64,000 bases of DNA, taken from contig NC_092588.1 in the NCBI RefSeq assembly GCF_047663525.1, positions 140,856,501 through 140,920,500 on the forward strand. Direction: 5' to 3'. Positions within the stretch are counted from its first letter, which is position 1; each line of letters opens with the position of its first letter. Both the position numbers and the translations under genes were made by a program. The notes beneath the pieces are model-generated. The model searched no databases, was not told the DNA's origin, and was given only the letters and a program-made list of their open reading frames with translations. Below, one piece after another: positions 12,416-25,745 of the stretch. This DNA is from Anas platyrhynchos (taxonomy: Eukaryota > Chordata > Aves > Anseriformes > Anatidae).

Positions 12416-14316
12416 TGACAATATGGGCTTATCTGGTATCATGTGCACTCTCTCCCCACGTTTGCCTCCTGCCAGAGGCACTGTGTAAGGGCTGCCAGGA
12501 GATCCCTCATGCTGGCATGATGTAACATGGGCTAGCCATAGCCACTGTCCTGCCCCAGCCCTCTTTCCGCAGTGAAGAACTATTTTTCACGCACAGAAAA
12601 GCTTTAACTGTTGGCTTTTCATGGCTTAAGTTCAAGCTTCTTTCTTCATGTCATTGTCAAGTCTTGCAGACTCGATCCACGGCAATTAGGCTTACAATTA
12701 GCCATTAGGCATTTTAATCCTCAACCCTTTTAATCACTTTCTAAAAAGTCATCAAATTTATGAGATGATCTATGTGATTCAAATTATTTATTTTTTGAGG
12801 TCTCTGAATTTCAGTCGAGGCATTCCAGGTATGATGGACAATAGAAGTCCAATACAAACTTCTTCAGTAGTTTAGAATCTATGATCTGGTCTGCTGTACT
12901 TTTGTTAAAAACTGTCAACTATTCACCTTTCAGTTGGGAATCAGGGAATTCATCTTGCACATCTCTGAGAATGATGCACAGCCTTTAAGAAAAGTTTAAG
13001 AAACCCTCTCTGAGGCACTCCCCTACTCTGTAGAGAGGCTCACTTCATCGATGTCAGTGGGTGACAACTCTGTGACTTACCCTACCTCCTTTGAGGGCTG
13101 CTGTTCTGCCAGGTCAGCTCCTTGGGCTTCATTTCTGCCCAGCCATCAGCAGGGCTTAATTGCACCTACAGGGACAACTGCTGGTGGTAGGGAAGGACTT
13201 GATTTAGGGGTCCTGAGCATCTATGCCTGGATTAAAATCTAGATCCTCAGAAATGTTTACTGAACTGAAACTGGAGTACTGAGAAGCATTTCTCTTAAGA
13301 CCAGTTGGCCATGCTCATCCTTTTCTGGGAAGCAACTTACCATATGTATGTTTCTTCACATGAGTTTGGTTTACCACTATAAAGCTTAAAATGAAAATAC
13401 CAGTTTTATTCTTGGTATAATTATAAAAGAAAAGCCATTTGCAAGTATAAAATATACCACTACCAATCCTTTGTCTCAGCTTTGGCGTATGGTGTGGTTT
13501 CATCTCACTTCACTCACTCTTCACCTTTTGGCCCTCCCTGCCTATTCCTTTTCCCTCCCTTGTGCTGCCACTGTTGTGTGTCTCAACCTGCAGTGATCCA
13601 ATTCAAGAAAATAACATTATTTTTTTTTTGCTCATTTAAGCCCACAAACTGATATGCTGTGGATCCAATGAGCACAAATGCCAGCATAAGAGAGGCAAGA
13701 GAAGGCAAGCCTGACACAGAGCCATATTAGGTTTAATCTACCTGGGAATCACAGCCTTAGGCATGCTCTGAGGTATCTTTTGGCCATGGTTACCAGGAGC
13801 CAACTCATCAGCACATGCCTATGAAATCCTGTCCTTAGGTGTGGGTGCCCTTGCAGGATACCTGTGTTCCACTTGGAGGTGTTCTGGTTGCCCTGGATAT
13901 ACAGAGCTTCAAAGAACCCCGTTTCTCTAGGAATGCTGTATTTCTCTGCCTCCTGTTTTGTATCATTGTGCTGTGATAAAGGCATGGAACTATAGCTCAG
14001 CATCTGTAAGAATGAAATGGAACAACCTCAGTTCTGCTTGAGACTGCCCCTCCTGTGAAGTGCAGAGTTCTGGTTCTTCCCTTCTTTTGTCCTAGACATT
14101 GAAATTTGTGCTTATTTCACTGTAGCTTCACTAACTGAAAATTACACATCACAAGATTACATAAAAATGTTCTTACCACGTGGAAATTTCAGCCGCCTTT
14201 TGGGATCACTGGCATCTTATAGATGCCATGCACGCCATGATAATACCTCCCTATTTTTAGTTTCAGAGGCCACTGAGCTCTTCTGCATGTCCCGTGTATA
14301 TTTGAAACACTCTTGC

Positions 14317-14392
14317 TTTTTTTTTTTTTTTTTCTCTCCTTTCTTTCTTTCTCTCTGTCTTTCTCTCTTTCTTTCTCTCTTTTTCGCTTTCA
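14317..14392. repeat. Pyrimidine tract, T run then CTTT/CT repeat
   Basis: A run of 17 T is followed by about 60 bases made almost only of C and T, with CTTT and CT repeats. The strand asymmetry is complete apart from single G interruptions. Confidence 0.9.
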
Positions 14393-16750
14393 GAGGGAGG
14401 CTTGAATGAATCCCTTCCTTTCAAAGGGCCAAACTTTTACTCCTTTCTTTCCAATAGAGAAGTAATTTATTGCTATTAAAATCAAAATGCTTAGATAAGA
14501 TACCACTGGTTATTAGTAAATGAAAAAGGAGATAGCCCCCAATTCTTTGAAAAGAGGAACCTGCTACAGTGCTGGCTACAAAGATAACCCAGAAAACCAA
14601 GAATTGTACTGGTACATAGCTAACCAGAATTGCCCTTACCCACAACAGCACAAAGTAGCTTTTCATGTCTTGTTTCAAATGGAATAGAGAACCACAAATA
14701 CCCTCTTCCCCACCACACCAGAGTAATACTAATGGTGTTAACATTAAATGCTTTACCCTTTCTGAGGATTTTGCAAAAACAAAGAAACACACAAAAAAAG
14801 CCAACAGTGAACAATCCAGAATTACCTCCCTGCCAGCAATGCGTGGATTGCTATTGAAATGGCAGTTTGCAGAGCAGATACTCAGACAAGCAGTGGCACT
14901 GGGGAGTTACTCATACACTAACTGTGTTTTTGACTTCGTATTATCCTCTACGCCGGTCTCCAGCACTTAAATCATACTTCATCCTTGTGCTCTATTCAAG
15001 TCTGACCCCGGTTTTTAAATGGAAAAATATATTAAGAGAGTCATAATCATAATGCTCCCTCTGGTTCCATTAGCTTCGGAAGAACTGCGTTTTGTACATT
15101 ATATGTGACCAAATTAAAAAGCCCAACTTTATTCTGTGCAATTCCTGGCTTATAGGAATTAAGGCTGGGTATAATTACTTCTGCTAGAGTATTGCATTAT
15201 ACTATAATTTGCACAATGGTCCAAAAGCCTTCCAATGTGCCAGCAGAGTCAAAATCTCCACCACTTTACAGTCAAGTGCAGTGCTGCTGCTTTGCTCGTT
15301 TCAGCATGGGTAGACAATTAGGTAATTAGGGTAGAATTAACCCCCTCATCCCCAAATTAGGGGTTGCACTGAACTATAAAAAGAAATGCTGAGTTTAGAT
15401 TATAAACATATTGATCTCGTTTCATCAAAAGTCACAACCATAATATTAAGCTTCATATAAAATAATTATTTTTAAGTGTGCAACTTGAAAGGCTGAAGAG
15501 GTGCTACATAAAATCTTCATACTGAGATTCATAGGACTGTTTCTTCTGCAACCTTTAACGCAGAAGCCATCCTTCCTATTCCTCTGTACATGTAAAACTA
15601 TGCACCATTGAGTTGCAGCCATCTCAGTGAACGGAAACAATTTTTATTATGACCAAAATCACCTTCATACAGAGCATTTTAGCAATGTCACCATTTCAGA
15701 CTCAGCTTGACTGAACAGAGACATTTATAAGGTGCCTTCAGTGACATTTCTGCAATTGGATTCACTAACGAACCTGAATAATCAGCTGATGATAGCTGAG
15801 ATCAAACCGAAACAACTGAAGCACATCTTCAATTTACACTTATGGTAAGAATTGCTAGGAAAGTTTGATTCTAAGTAGTTTTGTGGTCTGTTTAGATCTT
15901 GACTGAAAAATGGATATTACAGAAGCAAAAATGAGCAAGGAAAACTCATATAAAATCATTGCAGAATTGGTGCACCTGGGCTCACCATTCACTTCTTACA
16001 AAATGGGGGTATCTTGTTCTTCACCCCACTAGCATTTCTGAATAGCTTACAGTAAAGTTCTCTGGTTTCTCTGTTTCCACATTAAATAGTCCTCTCTTCA
16101 GACTGGACGAATTCCATGAATTCCATGAATTACCATTTTCGAGAGATTAGTTGAAATGGAAAAGATTTTGACAGATAACTATTATGAAATAGTACCAAAG
16201 AAAAATAACAGAAAGAAAGTTTAACTTTTTTCTTTGAATTCTCAAACCAATTATCTAAGCTCTCATTTCAGGATTTTTTAATGCAATTTCAGTTTCCCAG
16301 GATATTCAGAAATTGATGCCAATTATTCTGCATTATTACCTTCTGTAGAATGTGGAAAGTAAATGCTCTGTGAGTTATATCTTCATATTTCGTATCTTGA
16401 AATACATAATTTCATTGATATTTCCTATTAATGTTACAATTTCAAATAAAACTTACTCTGCTAGCACCATTTTAAGCATGTCCTGACATGGAAAATTAAA
16501 ACACATCACTTTAATGAGTTGCTGTCACTCATTCTTTCTCTTGTTATAACATGGCTAACATCAGCACTACAACTTGTTACATCTGTACATCTGTACTCTT
16601 AAGGGTGTTTATTCAGAGATATCCCCCACACATACCCCTTTGGAAGTGATGAAAGCTAAATGTATCGCTTACTGTTATAATCTTTAAAGAAATGCAATCA
16701 CTTTTGACAGTTCAAAGGAGCTGGATATCTCTTCAGTACTTGCCTCGAGG

Positions 16751-16786
16751 TTTCTTTTTTTTTTTTTTTCTTTTTTTTTTTTTTTT
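16751..16786. repeat. Poly-T tract
   Basis: About 36 bases of T with two single C interruptions. Read on the minus strand it could be the A tail of an old retroposed sequence, but no retroposed body or target-site duplication is recognised beside it. Confidence 0.9.
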
Positions 16787-18549
16787 AAATTTGGAAGATT
16801 TTAATTCCCTAAAAACTTTACTTTTGTGCTTAGAAGCAAACAGTTTCTAAAATCTGTAGAACAGCAGGGAACAGGGAGATTTTCATCTCAGAAAAGTTAT
16901 TTTCAACTCCTAAGAGTTGTCTTTTTCACCTGAACTAGTCATCTGGACTCCCTTCTAAGCATTGAACGCCCAGTCATCACATCCTAGGTCAGGATGGGTG
17001 AACCATGACCTGAAGGTGTCTGCTTCCTCTCAGCTGAAGATAAAAGGAGCCTGGGATGAGCTGGTCTGACAGACAGCTCCTGCTGTGGGCATTCAAGGCA
17101 GGGGGAGATGAACCCCACACAAAGTCCCTACCTGTATATTAAGCTGTGATAAAGCCACTGAAAACTGTCAGCTGGTGATATGAAGAAGGGTCAGCCTGCT
17201 TAAAAAATACACAGGGAAATATTTGTTTCTGATGAGGCGACTTAGACACAGCAATGCTATCGGGCATCTGGCATTTGGTTCCTATCCCAGGGAACAGTAA
17301 GGACAGGTCAACACTACAACCAACAGAAATTAATTTCCTTACAGGAACTGTGCTGGCTGTCTTCTTAATTGCTTCTCTTTCAAATGCTTTCATTTTATGA
17401 CTTTGAAAATACACACTTCATTTTTATACTTCAGAGGCTGATTGTGCACCTCTCTAGACTTGTAACTAAAGTGCTATCTAGAGTGTTTCCTCAAGAGGAA
17501 AGAAACCCCAAGGCATTTTGGTAAACTGAAAGCTTAATTGGTATTTTGGTCCATATTGTCATTCTATAGAATCGTCTATATTGGCACAGAATTCAGGGGA
17601 GCACCCCCAGCCCCGTTTGGATGGCTATACTGGAATGAAGATGCTTTTACGTAACCACCTTCGTTCTTCTTGCACCTTAGTTTGTCCCAAAGGTGCAGAA
17701 ACTGCCTTATCCTACCAGAAATAAATTACTGAGATTGAAAATGTTTTATTCTTTTCTGATCTCTGAAAAGGAAGTATCACGTAATTGAAGCAGATTCTTC
17801 TTCCTGTTGCTCCCAGGTCTGAAACCTTTTCTACGGTCCTTCTGCCCGTTCTTACCCTGGTCCTCCTTTCCACTTCTGGCCCATCACCATCTCATAGTCC
17901 TCTATAACTCACTGCTCTGCAGGCTTCAGAAGCTCTTTCCCCATTAAATTGTCATGCCATTGCTTTAAACTGCCAGCTTGTAAATTGCTTTAAACTTGCC
18001 TGTTTGTTGTTGTTGTTGTTCATGCTGTCCTATTCCACTGTGCCTTTCATTATCTGTGGGACAAGGAGTGCACAAGGCAAGCTTGTGGGTTTGCTTCCCA
18101 ATAAAATACTCCCAGCACTCTGTACTTCCCAGCCCAGAATTCCCGCTGTCTTGTTGTTTATTTATTAGGTGTCAATGGGTTTCACATAGGACAGGATCAG
18201 CTTCAAGCTCAGCCTCATCTCCATCCAAAGGATGTATCAGCCATGACAAAGAAAGTTCAGCTTTATCCCTGCCTGCATCCTCCTTTTGGAAGGAAGTTGC
18301 TCACTTATTTTGTGGAGATTGCTCTTGTGAAGTCTTGACAATTCTATGAACTGTCAGAGACTCAAGCATGCAAGGGAAAGTAGAATCTTCACATTTTTAG
18401 TTTTAAAATGCAAATTTCCCTGCTGAGCATGAGCAATCGCAGATTGCTCAGTCTTATAAGAGGGAAAAAATGACTAGCTGAATCTTTTCATCTGTGCAAG
18501 ACGGACAGCTTCAGCCTTGATTGTCAAAGATATGCAATGCCAAAGTAAC

Positions 18550-18585
18550 AAAAAAAAAAAAAAAAAAAAGAAAAAAAAGAAAAAG
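18550..18585. repeat. Poly-A tract
   Basis: A run of 20 A followed by A blocks broken by single G residues. No retroposed gene body is recognised upstream. Confidence 0.9.
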
Positions 18586-20169
18586 GAAATTATCAGCTGA
18601 ACTTAATAACAGTACTGTTCTCTACCCTAACTCACGGACACCTACTGACCACAGCACCTGTAGCACACTGAATTAGGTATCTGTGTGATCCCACCGGTAT
18701 TTGCAATGTTGTACACGTTTGCTATAGACAAAACCAACAGTGTACCACTGCACTAGGAACACAGATTACTCGACTTCCTTTTCTTGACACTATGCATGGT
18801 GTATGTGCACAAAAACTTGATTTCCACCTGCCATCCCCTGGGATCTCCCTTCAAACCACTCCAGTCACTCGAAGCTCAGGAATGACACAAGTTCATTTCA
18901 CCAGGGGCTTAAGGCACCAAAGACACCAAGCCATCCTTCAGCTTGTGATGTACAAGGCACACTCATGTCTTAGATCTGGACAAAGTGGTTTTGCATCCCG
19001 GCCTCTCTGGCTGCTGGGAGGTGACACCTAACTCTGTGCTCCTATACAGCACCATCTGCCGAGGCTGGGGCTGACATGGAATCAGTCAAAACCAAGAAGC
19101 TTCACCAAATACAGCAACCCACAGCCTAGATCACTTGGGCCAACTAGAGCACTAAATATGCTGGTGTTTGTGCTGATATATTGAAGCAGCATAATATGCT
19201 CATCTTGAGGAAAAAAATTACAACTAGTAGTTGATGTGTCTTCTGGAGAAAAACAAACAAATTAACCTTTCAATAATACCTTTCATTAAAAATTCCTCAA
19301 CTTTATTCTCCTATTTTTCTGAAGATTTTTTTTTTTTCCTAACTTGTTCTTGTCCTTCACATCCCTGCATTAGCTCAATTAGTCTTTTTGTAAAGCCTCT
19401 ATTTTCAAGAAAAGTCTGTTTCCACAAGCATGCCATGTGCTGGTGTTTATTGCAACCTGCGTATCAGAACCATGGAGCTAACAGAATACTGTGCTTGCTT
19501 TTAGCCCTCCTCCCATAGACATGATTGCATGTGGAGAAGCAGTCATCTAACGACACAATGGACTTTTGTCTACTTCTACAGCAGCCTGCACAGCTAGCCA
19601 GTAAACAGAAAGCTTTAATTCATGCACGGTTTGTTTAAAAGCATCACTCTGGTAGTCCTTAGGATGTACGTTTACCATAATGCAAAATCAAAGTAAACTG
19701 CTAACAATACGAAGCCTTGTTTGCAGTCCATGGTCTGATAATATTTTGTTTTTAAAAAAACAAATAAACCACCTCCAAAGACTAAGCCAAATTCACCCAG
19801 TAGCTCAGTGGGTCTCAACTTCAGACTTAGATTCAGTGGCATTCAACTAAGGAAGAATAGGTCCCACTCCTTTAATTTTGTTTGATATTAGCCATATGAA
19901 AGGACATCATTTACATTAATACAAATACGCTGGATAAAAAGAATTAAAGAAATGGTGATGCAAGTAAGTTAGGCTCTACCTTTCACTGACAAACATCCTT
20001 CTTGGGTAGCAGAAGTTGGGAGAATATGAAGCAGATCATTTGTTCTTCAGATTTGGACAGTGATGGCTTACCACGTTTATGAATAATTCCTTACAGTTTT
20101 TTATCACTTTCCACCCCAGAAGCTAAATGAGTTTTACAACTATTAATTGAATTGTCCGACTTCAGTACG

Positions 20170-20330
20170 CTCTGTGCGATAGAAAGGATTATTAACTCCA
20201 CTTTACAGATAAGGAAACTGAGACAGGGAGTGGAAACAATTAGCTGGAGGTCACACAGGGAATCAGAGACAGATAAATCCCAGATCTCTCAATCCAATGC
20301 ATTAAGTGTTGAACACTGTTCCTTCTCCAC
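20170..20330 (+). mobile_element. MIR-like (CORE-SINE type) relic
   Basis: This is the clearest MIR-like copy in the window. It reads ATTATTAACTCCACTTTACA, GATAAGGAAACTGAGACAGG, then TAGCTGGAGGTCACACAGGG and a tail like 'cccagatctc...ccaatgcatta'. These are the standard MIR segments 'cattttacagatgaggaaactgag' and 'aaggtcacacag' in the right order and spacing. The 85-codon open frame across it is a by-product. Confidence 0.75.
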
Positions 20331-23300
20331 GCAAACAGCCACCAGAAATGAGACACATTCCAAACACAAGCAATTAAAGCAACATTTCATTAAAGATAAA
20401 AGCTGCTGAAATTCATCCTATGCTGGCGATCCGAAACATTGTTTTCTTTTGTCTCTGTCACATTGTTTTAAGTGCAGATTACTCCTGCTTCCTTCCTTCC
20501 TACACCATCAGAGCAGCATGTGCAGCACATGCTCTCACATTGCTTGGTATAGTTGTGCAGCCCTCCTGAAAATATCTGCCCTAACAGCATGCCGTACACT
20601 GCTTTGTATGCATGTCATCATCATTTCCATTGTAATATATACAAATCATTCCTGATCATTCCTTGGCATTCATGGTATGTGACGTATATGGCTCTCTCTC
20701 TAAAGAGACCAGTCTCTACATTGCACAGACATAGCACGTTTTTTCTTTTAAGAAATTATTGGGCAACTTCACAAACACACCGTGCAAGGTTTAACTCTGA
20801 GAACACGGGAGAAGTAACAATAGAGCAAATACTTCATACTTTTGAGATCTGTTTGGCTTGACCACACTCAGGGTGTTTAGGAAAGCTCTAGCACGCACAC
20901 CTTGTACAGCACACCTACAGTTTCAGCTATCACCACGCTGAATAAGGTGTTTGATTAAGCCACTTAGAGTGGTGTTTATTAGCTGACAGCCATTAGTAAG
21001 TGAGCTGGTTAAGCACTTTCCACAGTGTATCAATCAGCAGATTAGAATTTTCTTTGTTTTGCTTTAAATCGATATGTGTTTGTTATAATTATCTTAGCAC
21101 TTAGATCTAATCATGGATTTCTTTAAATCAACAGATGTTCTGCCATTAATTTCCACAGAGAAAAACATCAGGATCTCTATGAAAAACATTTTACATAACA
21201 CTCTGTGAGCAAATTGTGTCTCTATATGAATCCAGTTTTGAAGCAACTTTAGTTTCCGACTTTAGCATTTCTCTCTGTTCTTTCTCCACTGAGTAGCACA
21301 ATCATTTGCTCCATTTCTAACAGTGAACGAAGTCTCATGACTGTTTGATGGGACAGATATATATTACTGTGGAAGAAAATCGAATTATTACAGAGCAAAT
21401 ATTGGGGCACAAATGCAGATTAGTACAAAACAAAGCAAAATGCTTCAAAAGGTGGCGTTAACTATTGCAAAATCTTGTTTAAGTGACATTTTCAGAGTTA
21501 AAAGCTGTTAAAAGTTAAAAAGTAAAAAGTTCTCTCAAGCAAATTTGTAAAATAAAGAGTTTCTAAACTCTTTGGATCAAAAGAAGCATGGACCAGAATC
21601 AATGTATTTTAAAAGCTACTGCTAATTCAGTATAGAAATTTAGATTTTTAAAGAGCTACATAAACTATGTTTTTCTAGATTGGTTTCAGTGAAATCACTG
21701 GCAATATGATCTGAAGGGTTTTATTAGATGTATTCAAAGTGTAGAGCTTCAACAAACAACATGGAATTCAAGAAAGTGTAATTAAATAAAATTAAAAAGA
21801 CTTACTAATCATTACTGACACTATTATTGTTGTCTCTGCCCACTGCTTTCTATAATTACACGTGGTTTTCTATGTGATGGTCCTGATCACCCTTACAAGA
21901 CCTAGAATATGAATGCATTCTCATGCAGCTATGACTTTCCTTAGCTAAATGTCATAATGAGTTAAACATTAATATTTATTCTAGTTCCAGGCAAAGTATT
22001 TATTGTGCTTGTGAGAGCAACACTCCTCTTATTTAGTTAGAGTTGTTCTTGGGTGGAACAAACCTATCATGTAAAGAATGATAGATGAATATTTGAAAAA
22101 CACTCAGAGATCCCTCACAGTGTTCCTGCCACATTACAACAAAAGTTTAGTTTATGACTTTTTAAGATTTTCTAAGAAACAGATTTTATAAGTCTCCTGT
22201 CTTGTCAATAACAGCTGTAACAGCCTTTCTTAAACCCCAAACCACGTGTTTAAAACTCCAGCTGTAGGCCATTAAACACCTGTGACCTTCTCCCTTGAGC
22301 TGCTGAACATCCTTGGAAAGGACACTTTACCTAATGGCAACTGTGCAGGCAAAAATGAAAAAAAAAAAAAAAAAAAAAAAAAAAGAAACAGCCCTAAAAC
22401 TCTGTAATGAAGCACTGCCCCCCTTTTTGACCTTTTCTTCCAGGCTGGCAAGGGTAACACTGGCTCAGGAGCCCAGGGAAGTTCCTCTGCCAGAGGTGTT
22501 CTGCAGAGGACAAATGTGCTTGGTTTATGATGTTTTTAAACGCCTAGGGCTGTGTAAGGGAATGGGATTGTCAGTGACACTTGGACTGCCATGTCTGCAC
22601 ACAGATTAATTTTCAAATCCATCCCCAGAAATTCTAATATTCGTCGTTGCCTCCCAAGACGCAGCGCGGAGGCTCGGTCTGCTTCAGCCCCATTTTGGAT
22701 GCCAAGAACCGAATGTTCTGCCACAAAATCCAGACTACAGCTACGTCTGTATCAGCGCTTTGTTTTGAGGCAACGCAAGTCCCAGCAGTCCTCATTTGCT
22801 GCAGATCGGTGCAGTCTGGAGCAGTGCTCGCAGGCACTAACTAGGTTTCCTTTCGGAGGAGCCTAACCTGCTGTCTGTGCTCCATATGGCCACCGATTGC
22901 ATTTCGGTCCCGTACGGGGACACGTGGGCCTGTGACAGCGCTCGCTGCTTCAGGGTATGTCTACATTACTGCTCGTCAGCTCAGATCACAAATGTGGATT
23001 TGAAGCCTATCTATCTCCTGGCTGCCTGACCTGCTCCTCAGTTCACACAAGTCTCAGGGAGCCTGAACTGGAACAGGTGAAACTGAACTGGAAAATGCTT
23101 TCCAAGAGCTGCTCTGAAAGTGCCGCAGTTACTAAAGGACATTCAGCACATAGGCCAAGATCTAATTTGCAGTAAACCTTCTGAAGCACACATTGTGGAC
23201 ATTAGGCTCTCAGCACCAGCTGTTTCACTCTGCAGATCTGTTTTCCTCCCAGCCCACACCTTGCTGACCTAGACACAGCCTCAGATAGCTTCAAACCACA

Positions 23301-25189
23301 TGTGCAGTGGTGACGATGATGGTGCAGGGAACCAAATTAAACCCAGTCCAAACTAAAGCCCCTGAACTGCACAGAATGTAGATGTGCAGGGCTCAGGACT
23401 GATCACTGCATTGACCGGTGGTTTTGTTGCACCAAATTGCTTGCCAGTGTGGGTACAGCCTACTGCTCTTTGCCTTCAGACAGTGACCTCTGATGCTTAG
23501 GCATGCCGAGCAGAAAACAGATATTCTAGCCCCTTAAAAATATATAGTTTTACCACTTTTTTGGCATCTGAACATTTATGCTCATCTGTCAGATGCTTTT
23601 ACTCCATGGCATTACTGAGGCTGCAAGCAGGGAGAGGTTAGGTATGTGCCACCACGAAGACCCTGCAATGGGCTGAGAAAGCTGCTGGCTTTCATTGTTC
23701 TGTTCAGCTGAGATTTAAATTCCATCGTACGGCTCTTACTGACGGTTTATTTAAATCCTGCAAATGCAGTTTTATTCTATTAATGTGCTCTACATCCGAT
23801 TAAATTTTGTATATATTTTTTTCAATCTCTGCATATCACCTAGCATTAAAAGTAGGCTCACTGAAATATAAATAAATACATAAGTGAACTCAAATCCACC
23901 ATAATTCTGCTGGGTCTGATTCTGATTTCACGCTAGCATTAATCAGAACTAAAATCACTGAAAATATCAGAGCCATTTACTTGCAGAGTTTGCATTAGTT
24001 GATAGATGGTATCAGAAGGTAGGCCTCCAACTGCACAGCAACTTCTGCTGTGGCAGACTGTAAATACTACACTAAAGAGTACATCGTGATAGAGCCTAAA
24101 ATTAATCTCATGCAAAGCCCAAGATATATCCTCCATGGTCCTTGTGAAAAGGGAACATGAAAGATTTGACCAAGTGTTATTGATCAGAATTTAAAAAGTG
24201 GAAATGAAGGTTTCCACATATCTCTAATTTCTGCCTTGTGAATTCAGCCTGCAATAGAATTAACCTACAAAAGAAAATAAATTGTGGCAGGACTACAGAT
24301 ACAGATCAAGGCTGTTTTAGATTAAGTTCTCTGTATATATCATGGTTCTGTACCATCTGTTTTGTATCGAAAAAGAATAATACTTAAGGCACATTTATTA
24401 CAGTAAGAATCTTAAGAGCTCACATACTCCTTTAAAATACATATTGAAATCAAAGACAAAGTCCTACATGGGAAACTGAAGGTCCTCGGCATCTTTCAAG
24501 AGACAGTCAATGATTCTATGATAACACTGTAAATAAAAAACATCCCTAATGTACATGATTCTTGCCTGCATCCTGTAAAAATCATCACCATTACTTATAT
24601 TGCACTACCCATATTTTACACACATATTCTGTAAGTTACACAGAATAAACTTCAATCATGATACTCACTGACAAATTTCTGTTACACAACTATATTTATG
24701 GAGAATTTTATGAAAGGAATGTATTTGCTTCCTTCTAGCCATGCATGGATCTACTTAATTTTCCTATACTAGACTTCAGATAAACTGGATTTAAAATGCA
24801 TACAGCCTTTTATTTATGCACTGTATATGAAATTCATGCACAGTGTTGTTGTTGGTGTTGTATAACTTTCCTCTCACCATTCTGATTTCACAACGTCCTC
24901 AGTGAATTCATTATTTTTGTTAGCAAATAAAATCTTGATGAATAACCACATGCTATCCTTGAGCACTGCAGCTGGGTGTTCCTCCAAACAATTTCAGCCA
25001 CTCGCCCATGCTAGGAGAACTCACAGTTGTCGGCTTAAATGAGTTATCCAACCTCATGATAGACCCAGAAGGGCCCTACAGGGATTTGGGAATTTTTAAT
25101 GATTCCTAGAATTTGGATTTACAAAGACCACTTCCCCGCAGACTTTCTGGCTCTGGAAATCACAGCAGCAGCAGCAGAGTTAGCTGCAC
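20331..25189. other. Intergenic DNA with a CpG-richer patch
   Basis: No gene is recognised. A poly-A tract sits at 22358-22384. The patch 22640-22960 is richer in CG dinucleotides than its surroundings, and 22953-22967 reads AGGGTATGTCTACAT, similar to the terminal motif of DNA-transposon-like repeats common in turtles. The stretch 23900-23985 resembles very old dispersed amniote repeats ('tctgattctgatttcac'), but the copy is too decayed to name. Confidence 0.5.
22358..22384. repeat. Poly-A tract
   Basis: An uninterrupted run of about 27 A bases. No retroposed transcript body is recognised next to it. Confidence 0.9.
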
Positions 25190-25745
25190 ACTGGGCTGCA
25201 CTAGCCGCAGCGTAGCCAGCTGGCTGACAGAAGTGACTACTCCCCTCAATTCGGCACACACGGCCAGTTTTGGCAGCCCCAGCACAAGGAAGGCATGGAC
25301 ATACCGCAATGAGTCTGGCAGACAGCTGTCAGGGTGTCTAAGGGACCAGAGCACCTAACGTACATGGAGAAGGTGAGATACCTGGGGCTGTTCAGCCTGG
25401 AGAAGAGGCGGCTCAGTTGGAAACCAGCTGCTGCTTTGAACTTCATGTTCGGGGCTTATGGACAGGATGAAGCCAGACTTATCTCAGAGCTGCACAGGGT
25501 AAGGACAAGAGACAACAGTCAGGCAGCAACAAAGGACTTTCTGAGGGAACACAGAAAAAAAAAAAAAAAAAGTCCTCTCTGAAGTTGTTAAAGCACAGAA
25601 ACAGGTTGCCCCAAAGGCATAGGGATCCATCCTTGAAGACACTCAGAATTCATCTCGACAAGGCCCACCGCGACTTAAAAGCTCTGCCCTGCCTTGAGCA
25701 AGGGGATGGATTTGATAACCTCCAGAAGTCCCTTCCAACTAAATT
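25190..25745 (+). mobile_element. CR1-type LINE, 3' region
   Basis: The sequence follows the CR1 3' region in order: 'gccgcagcgtagccagctgg', 'cagccccagcacaaggaagg', 'ggggctgttcagcctggaga', 'acaggttgccccaaaggcat', and the end 'gtcccttccaactaaattcc'. A stretch of 17 A near 25556-25572 is inserted inside it. The terminal octamers are not kept. It is 5'-truncated and non-coding; the frames at 25113-25582 are chance frames inside it. Confidence 0.8.

Larger units (their letters stand above)
12416..20169. other. Intergenic DNA with homopolymer tracts, no gene seen
   Basis: The interval is unique-looking AT-rich sequence with three notable simple repeats, listed separately. No host exon or known transposon was recognised. 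The 127-codon minus-strand frame at 14421-14804 and the 117-codon plus-strand frame at 17996-18349 have no recognisable domain. Confidence 0.6.
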
